Shown here one piece after another: positions 1 through 8,675 of a stretch of 64,000 bases of DNA. The notes beneath the pieces are model-generated. The model was not told where the DNA came from and made no database searches. It worked only from the letters and a program-made list of their open reading frames with translations. Within the stretch, counting starts at the first letter, position 1; each line of letters starts with the position of its first letter. The position numbers and the translations under genes are program-made. Source of the DNA: an uncultured delta proteobacterium (GTDB lineage: Bacteria; Myxococcota_A; Polyangia; Polyangiales; Polyangiaceae); the NCBI GenBank assembly GCA_903892415.1, contig CAITIQ010000431.1, positions 1 to 64,000 on the forward strand, given 5' to 3'.

Positions 1-555
1 CAGCTCCACTCGCCCACGCCGCGTAACTCATGCCGTCCGTGCACGACATACCTGAATCCCGTGCACGCAACTGTCTTGACGGAAGGGGGACACTACAGGT
101 ATCGGTCGGGTCGGGAGCGGCCCCGCCGGCGAGCCCTGTACAGGTAACAGCGGCGGTATTCGCATGTTCGCTAAAAGCCATGTAGATGCGCTCGAGGCCC
201 AATACGCTGGTTCCGAAGATAGTAACCTTGTTTGGCGTACGCACAGTCTGACCGTCGGCTATTGCATTGAGCTTTCGCAGCGGACTGGACTCAGCAATGG
301 TACCGTCCACACCAACGAGCACCCGTGTAAACCACCAGTCCCCTCCGCCCCGTCAAGGTGTCGAAGTTGCGCCAGGTGACGTAGATTGGCAGGCTTACCT
401 GGCCAGCAATTCCGCTCGAAGTTTAACTCTTCTTGTTCAAAGTCGGAGTCATTGGCTGCCTCCGCAACCACATTATCCTCACTATCAGTACCCCCCACCA
501 CATTGGCACAAGCGGCGATCCCAAACAGACTAATGATTGACCAGCGTACATGCAT
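1..555 (-). pseudogene. Frameshifted lipoprotein gene, truncated by window edge
   Basis: An ATG at 555 opens a typical lipoprotein signal (MHVRWSIISLFGIAAC) followed by an acidic linker. The protein-like reading then changes frame twice. A second frame from about 419 reads IAGQVSLPIYVTWRNFDTL. A third frame from about 352 to the window start reads LVGVDGTIAESSPLRKLNA and carries on without a stop. The third frame has a TGA at 353-355, so no single frame spans the gene. The second change falls at GGGG runs (348-351 and 340-343), which fits either indel errors or a decaying gene. Family not recognised. The 98-aa frame A product alone is unlikely to be functional. Confidence 0.5.
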
Positions 556-658
556 ATTCCCTCGTTGACGGCCTGAGCCGTCAGCTAACCAGCGTGACCT
601 TCATGCTGTCGCACTAACAGCATAGGACTGTCTACTTGCCTGATGTCAAACCACGTCA

Positions 659-681
659 AAGCAGCCCTCCCAAGGCTGCTT
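659..681. terminator. Hairpin, possible terminator
   Basis: Perfect 8-bp inverted repeat AAGCAGCC / GGCTGCTT with a 7-nt loop. There is no long T tract on either side, so the terminator role is an inference from its position between two minus-strand genes. Confidence 0.3.
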
Positions 682-770
682 CCCACAAGGCGACCGTCAG
701 GGATGTTTCTCAACAAGAAGTCGACCACGGCCGGTCGATTTGCTCCCCGACCGCAATTTCCATAAGAAAA

Positions 771-865
771 GGCACTTGAGTGCCGTCGCGAGACACCGCC
801 GCGTAAAAGGGAGCACTTGAGTGCCATTTATGAGCCCCGCGACACAAGGAGGACAGTTGAGTGCC
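771..865. repeat. Three short repeats at about 40-bp spacing
   Basis: The core GCACTTGAGTGCC occurs at 772-784 and 813-825, and a diverged copy ACAGTTGAGTGCC at 853-865, spaced 41 and 40 bp. The first copy is part of the near-perfect palindrome GGCACT-TG-AGTGCC (771-784). Evenly spaced protein-binding repeats of this sort occur near the termini of IS21-family elements and in operator arrays. No transposase gene is present here, so the identity is open. Confidence 0.5.
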
Positions 866-926
866 GTTTGGCTGGGAAAGCAGAAACGGACTGGGCCACA
901 CGAAGCGGTGGTCGAACTCGATGCAC

Positions 927-3242
927 TTACGGACTGCCGACCGCGTTAGCTTCACCGGCGACGAGCTGCGCGCCGAGACCGGTGACCTCGTAGTGATCGC
1001 TGCAAACCTCGAAGGGGTAGAAGTCGTCGGCCAACCTGCAGCTGAGCGCGGCGCGTGCGACGGGGGCCTCTCCAGCGAGTTCGACCCACGGCCCTTCCCT
1101 GCTGAGGATGAAACCCGCTTTGCCGCTACCGACCGCAGCGAGTGACGCCAACTCTCGCCCATCGAGCGAGCGCACGGACAACCCGGGGCCGGCCAAGAGT
1201 AACGTTGTGTCGCTCAAAAACTTCGCTTTATTCGCAGCTCCGAACCTTGCTTGTTCACGCCTCTGAACCAGGTCCCAAACTTGGACCTCACCCGGGCCAA
1301 AGTAGTTGCTGGCTGAAACAGCGAGCTTGCCGCTTGGCGCGAAGCCAAGCGCGCTCACGCTCGACCAGGCTGGGTCGAGCATGAACAGCGGCTTTCCGGC
1401 GCGGTCGACGAATTCAAGCTTATCCCCGCGCGTTGTCGCAAGCAGCGCGCTGTCCGGCGAAAACTCGAACGGGCTGCCTGGGAGCGAGGCTCGTTTCAGC
1501 CACGTCTTCGCATCGACCAACTCGCTACCGAACACCACGAGCTGGCCGTCAGGGGCGAAAACGGCCTGATCATTGTAGCCCACCGGGAACGGCAGGTCGC
1601 GCAGCGTCTGCCTCGTTGCAACGTCAATCAGCTTGGTCTTCTCTCCAGCAGCGACCAGCACCTTCCCATCCGGCGAGAAGGCCAGCTCTCGTACCCCGTC
1701 CACGGAGGGAACGAGCGGACGTCGTGACTCGTTGCTAGGTCCAAGCTGAAGGCCTTCCTCCATGTCCGTCGCTAACAACTGGCCGTCCGCCGATAGCGCG
1801 GCAGCGCCGACATACCCGTCGAGACCGACCACCTTGGCGGGCGCCTCCAGTGACCAAACCTGAGCCTTCCCGTCCAAGGCAACGAGCCTCGAACCATCAC
1901 GGCTCACAAGGACAGAGTCCGCGACTCTGACCGCGAGCGGCTCACGCAACACGCGACCGGAGGCAACGTCAAGCACGGCCACACCATCCTCCCCATCGAT
2001 CGCGAGCGTGCTGCTGTCCTGAGAGAACGCAAAGGCGCGCGCGCGGCGCGCAAGCGAGGCATCGATCGTCCGTCCCTGCGCGGTCGCGACTTCGATCAGC
2101 AACACCTCCGCACGCAGGCCCAGCGCGAGCCACTTGCGATCGCCGGAGAAGGCGAAGACCTTGATCGATTCGGCGTTCTGAGGTCGAAAGCGCGCCAGCG
2201 CGGCACGCGCACGACCTGCATCAACGTCCACCGCACCGCCGACCAACTTGCCCGTTGCAGGGTCCCAGATCGTCGGCGCCTCCGGCGAACACGACGGCGT
2301 CTCGCATTGGGCCACGAGCCGGCCCTCCGAGTCGAAACGCACCATTGTCGCATTCGTGGTTTCCTCGAGAGACCGGCTCGGCTTGCCGCGTTTCACATCC
2401 CAGAGCAGCACCGTCCCATCGACGCCCCCATCCCACGACGCTGAAGCGAGCAACGCTCCATCGCTCGAGAACGCCAGCGATCCGAGCACGACCCTGGTAT
2501 CGATCGGGCTCAAATCCGGCTTGAGCGAGGGGTGGTGCAAGCGCTTGAGCTCGCGAAAGTTGGTGGCGTCAAACAAATGGATGGTGGTGCCCTCATTCCC
2601 AACGGCGAGCAGCTTTCCATCCGGCGAGAACGCGAGCGTGCGCAGTTCACCAAAACCGTGCAAGCGACGCACTTCCCGATACCCTGCTCGAGCATCGAAC
2701 AGCGAGACAGCTTCTCTACCAAGCACCGCCAGCAATCGACCATCGGGTCGAAAGCTCACCCCTGGTCGCCAGCGCGGCGCTGGACCCTCAATCACGAAGG
2801 GCGTCTTCAGAACGCGCGCCAGCTCCACCGCGCGGTCAAACATGCGTTGCATCTCTGGGCGGTTCCGCTCGAGTTCCGCCTTCATGCCGAGAGCGAGAAG
2901 CTCCTGCGGCGTGCGATCGTCGCGCAAGAGCTCCGTCAGCTGCGCTCGTGCCGGTGCGCTCTCGGCTTGGCTCGCCGGACAAAGCTCGTCCGCGTGAGCA
3001 AGGACCCGCTGCGCCCTCGCGATTCTCCCTTCTGTTTGCAGTCCAGCCGCGCGCTCGCGCTGCTTGGCGGCAAGTTCACAGGGCGAAAGCGCAAGCTGCG
3101 GTTCCTCCGTCGGCGTCGAGCCAGCCGACGCAGAGGCTACGGCCGTGGCCGAAGCGTATGGCGCTCGCCCCGTCGACACGAGCGTGCCCTCGTGACAACC
3201 CAGCAGGGTCAGCAGCGGAAGGAAAGGCAGCCAGCGGCTCAC
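927..3242 (-). CDS. WD40-repeat lipoprotein
   Basis: The 771-residue protein begins with a lipoprotein signal (MSRWLPFLPLLTLLGC, lipobox LLGC) and a Ser/Ala/Thr linker, then a helical segment to about residue 150. The rest is a run of WD40-like blades with recurring FSPDGKLLA- and LWD-type signatures, enough for one or two beta-propellers. Expected location is the periplasmic face of a membrane, as a binding scaffold rather than an enzyme. The start is GTG at 3242, overlapping the TGA of the upstream amidase-like gene as GTGA, so the two are probably translationally coupled. Co-transcription with a likely type VI effector suggests a part in that system, but this is contextual. Confidence 0.85.
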   Translation of the reverse strand: MSRWLPFLPLLTLLGCHEGTLVSTGRAPYASATAVASASAGSTPTEEPQLALSPCELAAKQRERAAGLQTEGRIARAQRVLAHADELCPASQAESAPARAQLTELLRDDRTPQELLALGMKAELERNRPEMQRMFDRAVELARVLKTPFVIEGPAPRWRPGVSFRPDGRLLAVLGREAVSLFDARAGYREVRRLHGFGELRTLAFSPDGKLLAVGNEGTTIHLFDATNFRELKRLHHPSLKPDLSPIDTRVVLGSLAFSSDGALLASASWDGGVDGTVLLWDVKRGKPSRSLEETTNATMVRFDSEGRLVAQCETPSCSPEAPTIWDPATGKLVGGAVDVDAGRARAALARFRPQNAESIKVFAFSGDRKWLALGLRAEVLLIEVATAQGRTIDASLARRARAFAFSQDSSTLAIDGEDGVAVLDVASGRVLREPLAVRVADSVLVSRDGSRLVALDGKAQVWSLEAPAKVVGLDGYVGAAALSADGQLLATDMEEGLQLGPSNESRRPLVPSVDGVRELAFSPDGKVLVAAGEKTKLIDVATRQTLRDLPFPVGYNDQAVFAPDGQLVVFGSELVDAKTWLKRASLPGSPFEFSPDSALLATTRGDKLEFVDRAGKPLFMLDPAWSSVSALGFAPSGKLAVSASNYFGPGEVQVWDLVQRREQARFGAANKAKFLSDTTLLLAGPGLSVRSLDGRELASLAAVGSGKAGFILSREGPWVELAGEAPVARAALSCRLADDFYPFEVCSDHYEVTGLGAQLVAGEANAVGSP

Positions 3243-4600
3243 GAGATCCTCGCGATACGCGCCCCGAGCTCGGCGTAGAGAGGGTCGTCGGTCAGTGGGT
3301 CGTAGGGGAGGACGAGCTTCTGCTGCGCCAAGACGTCAACGTCGATCCACCCGAGCAGCCGATTTCCAGGCCCTGTCTCGGCCTCGCCGGAGAGGTACAA
3401 GCACTCGACGTCGGCTGGCGGCCCATAGGGAGCTTTGCCTGCCAACGACGTGTTCCATTTCTCTTGAAAAGTAGCCTGCGTTGGACCGGGCATGCGACGG
3501 GTGAAGGAGCGTTTGACCAGGTGAGCCGCCTGGATCCCGTTGACGGACTGACCGCCGTCAGCGGTGATGAAGCACTCCGAATCTGTCGTGGGCACTTGCA
3601 CGATGACCCCCACCTGCCGCATGTGCGGGTCCATCTGCCCAACGGTCTGATCCCAGGAGTCCCATAAGGGATCCTTGATTCGAGCTGCCGGTGGAGCGGG
3701 CTGTACGATACGGGCTTGCTTCGGACGAGGAGGAAGCGGGCGTTCGTACTCGTCACACCAGAGCACATACACATCGCCGACGCTCGGCATCTGTGTCCCG
3801 GTCCCCCAACGGACCCACGCGCCGCGTCCAACGATTGGCGCATTATAGTTCCACTTGTTCGAGGTGGCGGGTGAAACCTTGTTGCCGACCCAGGGGCAGG
3901 AACTCGTGCAGGTCGTGCCCGGCTTGGTCCACGTAGGCTTTCGCTTGAAGGTTCCCCCACCATTCTTTGCCGCTGCTTCTTTGTTTGCCTTTGGGTCCTC
4001 TGACCACAAAATCGGGTAGACGGACGCAACTGCCGCTAGGACCTTCTTGCGTGCCTCCGTGATGTTTGGCTGATTCCAACGCGCAATAAAGGGTGGGGTG
4101 GTGATGCAAGAGACCCCATTCGGCTGGGCTCCGACGCTTTGCGCGGAGGCGCCGCTCAAACCAGGCGCGACCCCGGGGCAAGCGGCCGGCTGCCAACGCA
4201 GGCGGTACTCAACCCGCAGGTCCAGCTCGGTGGCGATCTTGTCATCGGGGATCGGCCCTGCGGCGTTGGCGAACTTGATCTCGTAGGCGGCGGTTCCGGT
4301 CCTCTCGAGGTAATTGAAGACGACGCTAAACGCTTCCCGTCCGAGGGCTGGGTTACCGAAGCGAAGCTGGTAGACCACCTCGCCCGCTCGCTCGTAACAA
4401 GCCCACCCCGCCGGACCGGTGGTCGCCGCAGCCGATTGGACCAGCGTCCAGCTACCGCTCGCGGCAGAGGCCACCGGCGCGGGCATCGCTCCGAGCAGCT
4501 CCCCTTGCTCGATCTTGTGATTCACGCTCGCCCCCGTCGCGATGATGTCTGCTTCGGATTCGTTTACGAGCGTGCAGGTCACGGAGCGCTGAATCAGCAT
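3239..4600 (-). CDS. Probable type VI amidase-type effector with beta-sandwich N-domain
   Basis: 453 residues, no signal peptide. Residues about 1-135 look like a beta-sandwich resembling aegerolysin or crystal-protein folds (TCTLVNESEADI near the start, GRE-AFSVVFNY later); this is a weak fold-level impression. Residues about 180-365 resemble a CHAP/NlpC-like Cys peptidase: GTTCTSSCPW (Cys231 a candidate nucleophile), MPSVGDVYVLW, DPHMRQVGVIV (His326) and FITADGGQS (Asp348). Such amidases cut peptidoglycan cross-links or stem peptides. A cytoplasmic toxin-like protein beside a VgrG and downstream of a small periplasmic lipoprotein matches the layout of type VI amidase effector/immunity pairs. 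Effector status is inferred. Confidence 0.6.
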   Translation of the reverse strand: MLIQRSVTCTLVNESEADIIATGASVNHKIEQGELLGAMPAPVASAASGSWTLVQSAAATTGPAGWACYERAGEVVYQLRFGNPALGREAFSVVFNYLERTGTAAYEIKFANAAGPIPDDKIATELDLRVEYRLRWQPAACPGVAPGLSGASAQSVGAQPNGVSCITTPPFIARWNQPNITEARKKVLAAVASVYPILWSEDPKANKEAAAKNGGGTFKRKPTWTKPGTTCTSSCPWVGNKVSPATSNKWNYNAPIVGRGAWVRWGTGTQMPSVGDVYVLWCDEYERPLPPRPKQARIVQPAPPAARIKDPLWDSWDQTVGQMDPHMRQVGVIVQVPTTDSECFITADGGQSVNGIQAAHLVKRSFTRRMPGPTQATFQEKWNTSLAGKAPYGPPADVECLYLSGEAETGPGNRLLGWIDVDVLAQQKLVLPYDPLTDDPLYAELGARIARIS

Positions 4601-4679
4601 CGGACGTGGGAGCAGAGCATGAGCCTCCGTCGTACGTCAAAGGCGCAGCTTCATCGCGGTCCTTGGCGATCTCGAGCGG

Positions 4680-5126
4680 TCAGATGCACATGTTGCCTGC
4701 ACCCTGCTCCGTGATCAGGCACTTGCAACCGAACTTGTGAGGAGGTCCACAAGTCCCGGCGCTGGCAGGCGCGCACTTGTCGCCTTGTTCCGGCGCGTAG
4801 CACGCGCCCACACAATCGCTCGCCGCGCTGCACGGGCAGCCGTCGTCGGGCCGTGGACACGAACAGCTGAACTTGATGGGTAGCTCTTCTGTCATCGCGC
4901 ATTTGCCATTCGGGCCGCAGCTTTGATTGCGAGACTTGGCGTTGCTGTCCACCCAGCTGCCGCCGCGCTGCGCGCAGGTCGCTTCGTCGCTCGCGGCCGT
5001 GCACTCTCGGTGCTGGATGCGTGCGTTGTTGTCGCCGCATGCGCCGTTACTCGCTGGCTTCGGGCCGCAGCTCGCGAAGATCACCGTGAGCAGGCCGGAG
5101 CCGAAGATGACTGCGGCTATACGCAT
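4680..5126 (-). CDS. Cys-rich lipoprotein, candidate immunity protein
   Basis: The start is placed at the ATG at 5126 because it begins a clean lipoprotein signal (MRIAAVIFGSGLLTVIFASC, Cys20 lipidated); a longer in-frame start at 5219 would bury the signal. The mature part of about 130 residues carries many Cys residues (CSCPRPDDGCPC, GCKCLITEQ), probably as disulfides, so it should be periplasmic. It lies 79 bp upstream of the amidase-like gene on the same strand and 110 bp from the divergent vgrG. Immunity proteins of periplasm-acting type VI amidases are commonly small exported or lipidated proteins, so an immunity role is a reasonable but untested reading. Confidence 0.6.
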   Translation of the reverse strand: MRIAAVIFGSGLLTVIFASCGPKPASNGACGDNNARIQHRECTAASDEATCAQRGGSWVDSNAKSRNQSCGPNGKCAMTEELPIKFSCSCPRPDDGCPCSAASDCVGACYAPEQGDKCAPASAGTCGPPHKFGCKCLITEQGAGNMCI

Positions 5127-5236
5127 GGAGGGCGAGCGTAGCCAAGGCGCAGTAGCCTTGCCAACGCCCTTCTCAATGCGCTCTTTCGCTCGACCAACCT
5201 TGACGAAGCCCAGGTGCAAGTGATGTCGTCGCCGCG

Positions 5237-8200
5237 ATGACCTCCTCGTACGCGCTCGAGCTCGAAGGCTTTGATGGGCCGATCTCCGTCTTGTCGTTGG
5301 ACGGGAAAGAGGCGCTGTCCAAGAGCTACAAGTTTCGCATCGTGGTGCGGGTCGCGGCGGGTGCGCCAGAGCTCGAGCGCGTTGCGTTGGGCGCGCACGC
5401 CGAGCTGACCTTCAAGGTCTATCCCTCGATGGTGCGAGCCTTCAATGGGCTTATCGCCTCGGTGCGTTTGCTCGGGCGCCGCGAACGAGACGCCTGTGAC
5501 TACGAGCTCACTTTGGTGCCCCGACTGTGGCTGCTCAAGAAGCAGCGGCGCACGCGCGTGTTCCAGAATTTGAGGGTGATCGACGTGGTCGCGGCGGTGC
5601 TCGGAGAGGCGGGCATCGCTACGCGTTGGCAGCTCCAGCACAGCTATCCGGTACGCGAGTATTGCACCCAATACGAAGAGACCGACTACCAGTTCGTCAC
5701 GCGCTTGCTGGCCGAGGCCGGCATCTTCTTCTACTTCCACCAAGGCGCGCCCAGCGGGATTCTATCGGGAGCCGCGGCGGCACTGAGCGCAGTGTCGACG
5801 CTCGCTGCGCAGGCTGCGCGCCTAGCCGCGGCGATGGGTCCGCTCGTCTCGGGTGACTCCATCTTGTGCGCCGATGATGCCGGCTTCTATCCGGCCTTGG
5901 GCGATGAAAGCGCCGGCTCGTTGGCCATGCTCTCGGCGTTGCCACTTCCCAGCGTCGTGGACGGCGCAGCCGACGCGTTGGCCGCCAAGGCGCTGATCGT
6001 CAAGACCCTGAGCGAGCTGCTCGAACGCGACGCGCCGCGACTTCACTACCTCGAGCTCGAGCAAGCGAGCGAGACGCTAAGCGACAAGATCACAGCCTTC
6101 GATCTGCGCAACAGCGTCGAGCCCTCGGTGGCAACCTTCCGCGAGTACGATCCCGAGCGCCCGCACACCCCGCTACAGTCACGCGCCCTCTCCAACACGC
6201 CCTTCGGCAATGACGGCCTGGAAGGCTTGGCCAGCGCGGTCGCCTCCACGCTCGACGTGACGGTGGACGCCTCGGTCAGCGTTCCCGGCGTTGGCACCGT
6301 TTCCGCCTCGAGCGCGATCAGCGCTGCGACCAACGCGATCTCCGCAGCGGGCGGGCCGACCTTCCTGGAGGTGTACGATCACCACGCGCAGACGCTCTTC
6401 CCGAAGTGGTCGTATTCGAGCGGAGAGGCGGCGCGCATGTTGCGACAAGAGCGCCGGCGCGCCTCGGTGATCCGCGGTCGCAGCGGCTGCTCGGACCTCG
6501 GACCTGGGCGCCGCTTCAGCTTGGACGGCCATCCGTTGGCTCGACTGGAGCACGCCTTCGCGCTGATCTCAGTGCACCACCGCGGGCGCAACTTCGCCGA
6601 TGGTTCGGGCTCGCACCGCGTCTACGAGTGCGAGTTCGAGTGTGTGCCGGCCAACGTGAGTTACCCGCCGCCGCGCCCCAAGCGCAAGAGCGTTCAGGTC
6701 TGTCTCACCGCGACCGTGGTCGGTCCACAAGCGAGCGAGATCCACGTTGATTCACGCGGGCAAATCAAGGTGCAGTTCCATTGGGACCGCGAGGGCACCC
6801 GCGATGATTCGAGCTCTTGTTGGATCCGCACCATGCAGCCCTGGGCCGGCTCGCATTGGGGCGTTCAGTTCATCCCGCGCGTCGGCATGGAGGTGGTGGT
6901 CATGTTCGAGGGCGGGGACCCCGACAAGCCGATCGTCACCGGTACGCTCGCCAACGCGATTCATCCGGTGCCCTTCAAGCTGCCCGAGCAAAAGACGCGC
7001 AGCGGCTTCCGAACCTCCAGTTCTCCCGGCGGTAAAGGCGCGAATGAGCTCTCCTTCGAGGACGCGGCGGGTGAAGAGCAGGTGCTCCTGATCGCCCAAC
7101 GCGACCTCGACGAGCAGGTTGGGCGCGATCACACGCTGACGGTGAACAACGATGAGCGGCTCACCATCCTGGGCAACCGGCTCGACACGATCGAACGCAA
7201 CCTCGCGCAGATCGTCAAAGGGGACCGCAGCGATCAAGTCTTCGGTAACCGCCTCGAGTCGGTCTCCGGCAGCGCGGATGAACGCATCACCGGCGCACGC
7301 ACCTCGCGGGTCGAGGGCAAGCTGCAACACGACAACCATGGTGATGTCCTGGTCACCGCCGAGGCCGATGTAACGCTGCGAGCCCTCGGCTCGGTCACCA
7401 CGGTGGTGGGCCAAGCAGACAAGCCTCGCTCCTGGGTAACGCACGCGGAGGGCATCGCGACGCTCGTAGGCGTCAAACGGCTGGAGCTCGCCTCCGACCA
7501 GGAGCTGGTCCTGCGCGTCGGTGAAAGCACGCTGCGCATGACCAGCGACCAGATCGAATTGAGCGCGGCGACCATCAACGTCAAAGGCAGCGGCACCGGC
7601 TTCATTGCTACGGAAGACGCCCTGTCGATCGTGTCGAAGGGAGACGCGCAGTTGCTGGTCGAGAAGAAGCTGGTCGTCAAAACCAAAGGCGCCTCGCTCT
7701 CCCTCGATCAAGAGGTCAAGATCGACGGCAAGAAGATCCTGCTGAACTCACCGGACAAAGCAGAAGATCCGCCGCCGCCCGAGCCTCCGCCGCCCACCGA
7801 GCTCGTCCTGCTCTCAGAGCAGGGCGAGCCTCTGGGCAAACAGCGTTACTTGCTCACGCTCGACGACGAGAGCCAACAGAGCGGCATGACTGGGGACGAT
7901 GGCAAAGTCTCGCTCGAACTCGAGCAAGACGGCTGGGTCGTCTTCCCCGAACTTACGATGCGCGGCGACGAGACGGAGGGCTCACCCGAGCCGTACGTGA
8001 TCCGCCAAGGAGACTTCCTCGACAAGCTCGCCTTCCGGCACGGGTTCGACGCAGACAAGGTTTGGAATGACGGCAAGAACGCCGATCTGAAGGCCAAACG
8101 CAAAGACCCGAATCAGCTGGCCCCGGGCGACGTGCTGCACTTCGCCCGCTCGTCCAAGAAGCAATATCCCCTCACCCACGGCACTTCGAACGAGTATCGC

Positions 8201-8617
8201 GCCAGCATTCCGCTGGTGAAGACCCGCCTCGTCTTCACCGACGTGCGCAAGCCGTTCGCCGGCGAGGAGTACAAGGTTGAAGGCTTGTTGCAGCCGCTCT
8301 CCGGCAAAGCCGACGATAGCGGCGTGATTGAACTCGAGGCGCCGATTCACCTGCGCGAAGTACGCATCGTGTTCCCCAAACGCGGTCAGGTGTTCTTGGT
8401 GCGGCTCGGGGACGTGGATCCGGTGGCCGAGAACAGCGGCGTGAAGGCTCGTTTGGCGCACCTCGGTTACTTGCGAGCGAGCGGCCCGGTCGAGCTCATC
8501 AGCGACGACGGTCTCGAGGCGGCCATCCGTCAATTCCGCAACGACCAGGGTCTACCTGCGAGCGGCGAGATCGACGATGCGCTGCGTGCTGCGCTCGAGA
8601 AGGCCCACGGCTCCTGA
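5237..8617 (+). CDS. vgrG: Extended VgrG spike with LysM and peptidoglycan-binding C-terminus
   Basis: 1126 residues, well above the usual 600-850 for VgrG. Residues 1-480 are the gp27-like part, interrupted by Ala/Ser-rich inserts near 175-215 and 325-370. Around 508-600 lies the gp5 OB-fold with the hallmark VQFHWDREG, WGVQFIPRVGMEVVV and GGDPDKPIVTG. Residues 600-840 form the repetitive beta-helical needle. After a Pro-rich linker (PPPPEPPPPTE) come a small beta domain, a LysM-like module at about 918-968 (YVIRQGDFLDKLAFRHGF) and a PG_binding_1-like domain at 1067-1126 (LAHLGYLRASG, IRQFRNDQGLPASGEID). This is the tip of a contractile injection apparatus, here able to grip peptidoglycan. 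No structural type VI genes lie in the window. Confidence 0.93.
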   Translation: MTSSYALELEGFDGPISVLSLDGKEALSKSYKFRIVVRVAAGAPELERVALGAHAELTFKVYPSMVRAFNGLIASVRLLGRRERDACDYELTLVPRLWLLKKQRRTRVFQNLRVIDVVAAVLGEAGIATRWQLQHSYPVREYCTQYEETDYQFVTRLLAEAGIFFYFHQGAPSGILSGAAAALSAVSTLAAQAARLAAAMGPLVSGDSILCADDAGFYPALGDESAGSLAMLSALPLPSVVDGAADALAAKALIVKTLSELLERDAPRLHYLELEQASETLSDKITAFDLRNSVEPSVATFREYDPERPHTPLQSRALSNTPFGNDGLEGLASAVASTLDVTVDASVSVPGVGTVSASSAISAATNAISAAGGPTFLEVYDHHAQTLFPKWSYSSGEAARMLRQERRRASVIRGRSGCSDLGPGRRFSLDGHPLARLEHAFALISVHHRGRNFADGSGSHRVYECEFECVPANVSYPPPRPKRKSVQVCLTATVVGPQASEIHVDSRGQIKVQFHWDREGTRDDSSSCWIRTMQPWAGSHWGVQFIPRVGMEVVVMFEGGDPDKPIVTGTLANAIHPVPFKLPEQKTRSGFRTSSSPGGKGANELSFEDAAGEEQVLLIAQRDLDEQVGRDHTLTVNNDERLTILGNRLDTIERNLAQIVKGDRSDQVFGNRLESVSGSADERITGARTSRVEGKLQHDNHGDVLVTAEADVTLRALGSVTTVVGQADKPRSWVTHAEGIATLVGVKRLELASDQELVLRVGESTLRMTSDQIELSAATINVKGSGTGFIATEDALSIVSKGDAQLLVEKKLVVKTKGASLSLDQEVKIDGKKILLNSPDKAEDPPPPEPPPPTELVLLSEQGEPLGKQRYLLTLDDESQQSGMTGDDGKVSLELEQDGWVVFPELTMRGDETEGSPEPYVIRQGDFLDKLAFRHGFDADKVWNDGKNADLKAKRKDPNQLAPGDVLHFARSSKKQYPLTHGTSNEYRASIPLVKTRLVFTDVRKPFAGEEYKVEGLLQPLSGKADDSGVIELEAPIHLREVRIVFPKRGQVFLVRLGDVDPVAENSGVKARLAHLGYLRASGPVELISDDGLEAAIRQFRNDQGLPASGEIDDALRAALEKAHGS

Positions 8618-8629
8618 GGCCGAACCAAC

Positions 8630-8656
8630 GGCAGAGCGTCTGTGCGGCGCTCTGCC
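8630..8656. terminator. Hairpin between convergent genes
   Basis: Perfect 9-bp inverted repeat GGCAGAGCG / CGCTCTGCC with a 9-nt loop, sitting between the 3' ends of vgrG and the lamin-tail lipoprotein gene. It could end transcription from both sides. It lacks a T run. Confidence 0.5.
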
Positions 8657-8675
8657 TCGCCTGCGCTACCGCGGC

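Larger units (their letters stand above)
556..926. other. Gene-poor spacer with hairpins and spaced repeats
   Basis: No convincing gene is visible in these 371 bases; the frames that are open lack recognisable protein composition. The stretch holds two perfect small inverted repeats, at 603-623 (7-bp arms ATGCTGT/ACAGCAT) and 659-681, and the three-copy repeat at 771-865. It separates the broken lipoprotein gene from the 3' end of the WD40 lipoprotein gene. It could be a remnant of a mobile element end, but no transposase can be read. Confidence 0.4.
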
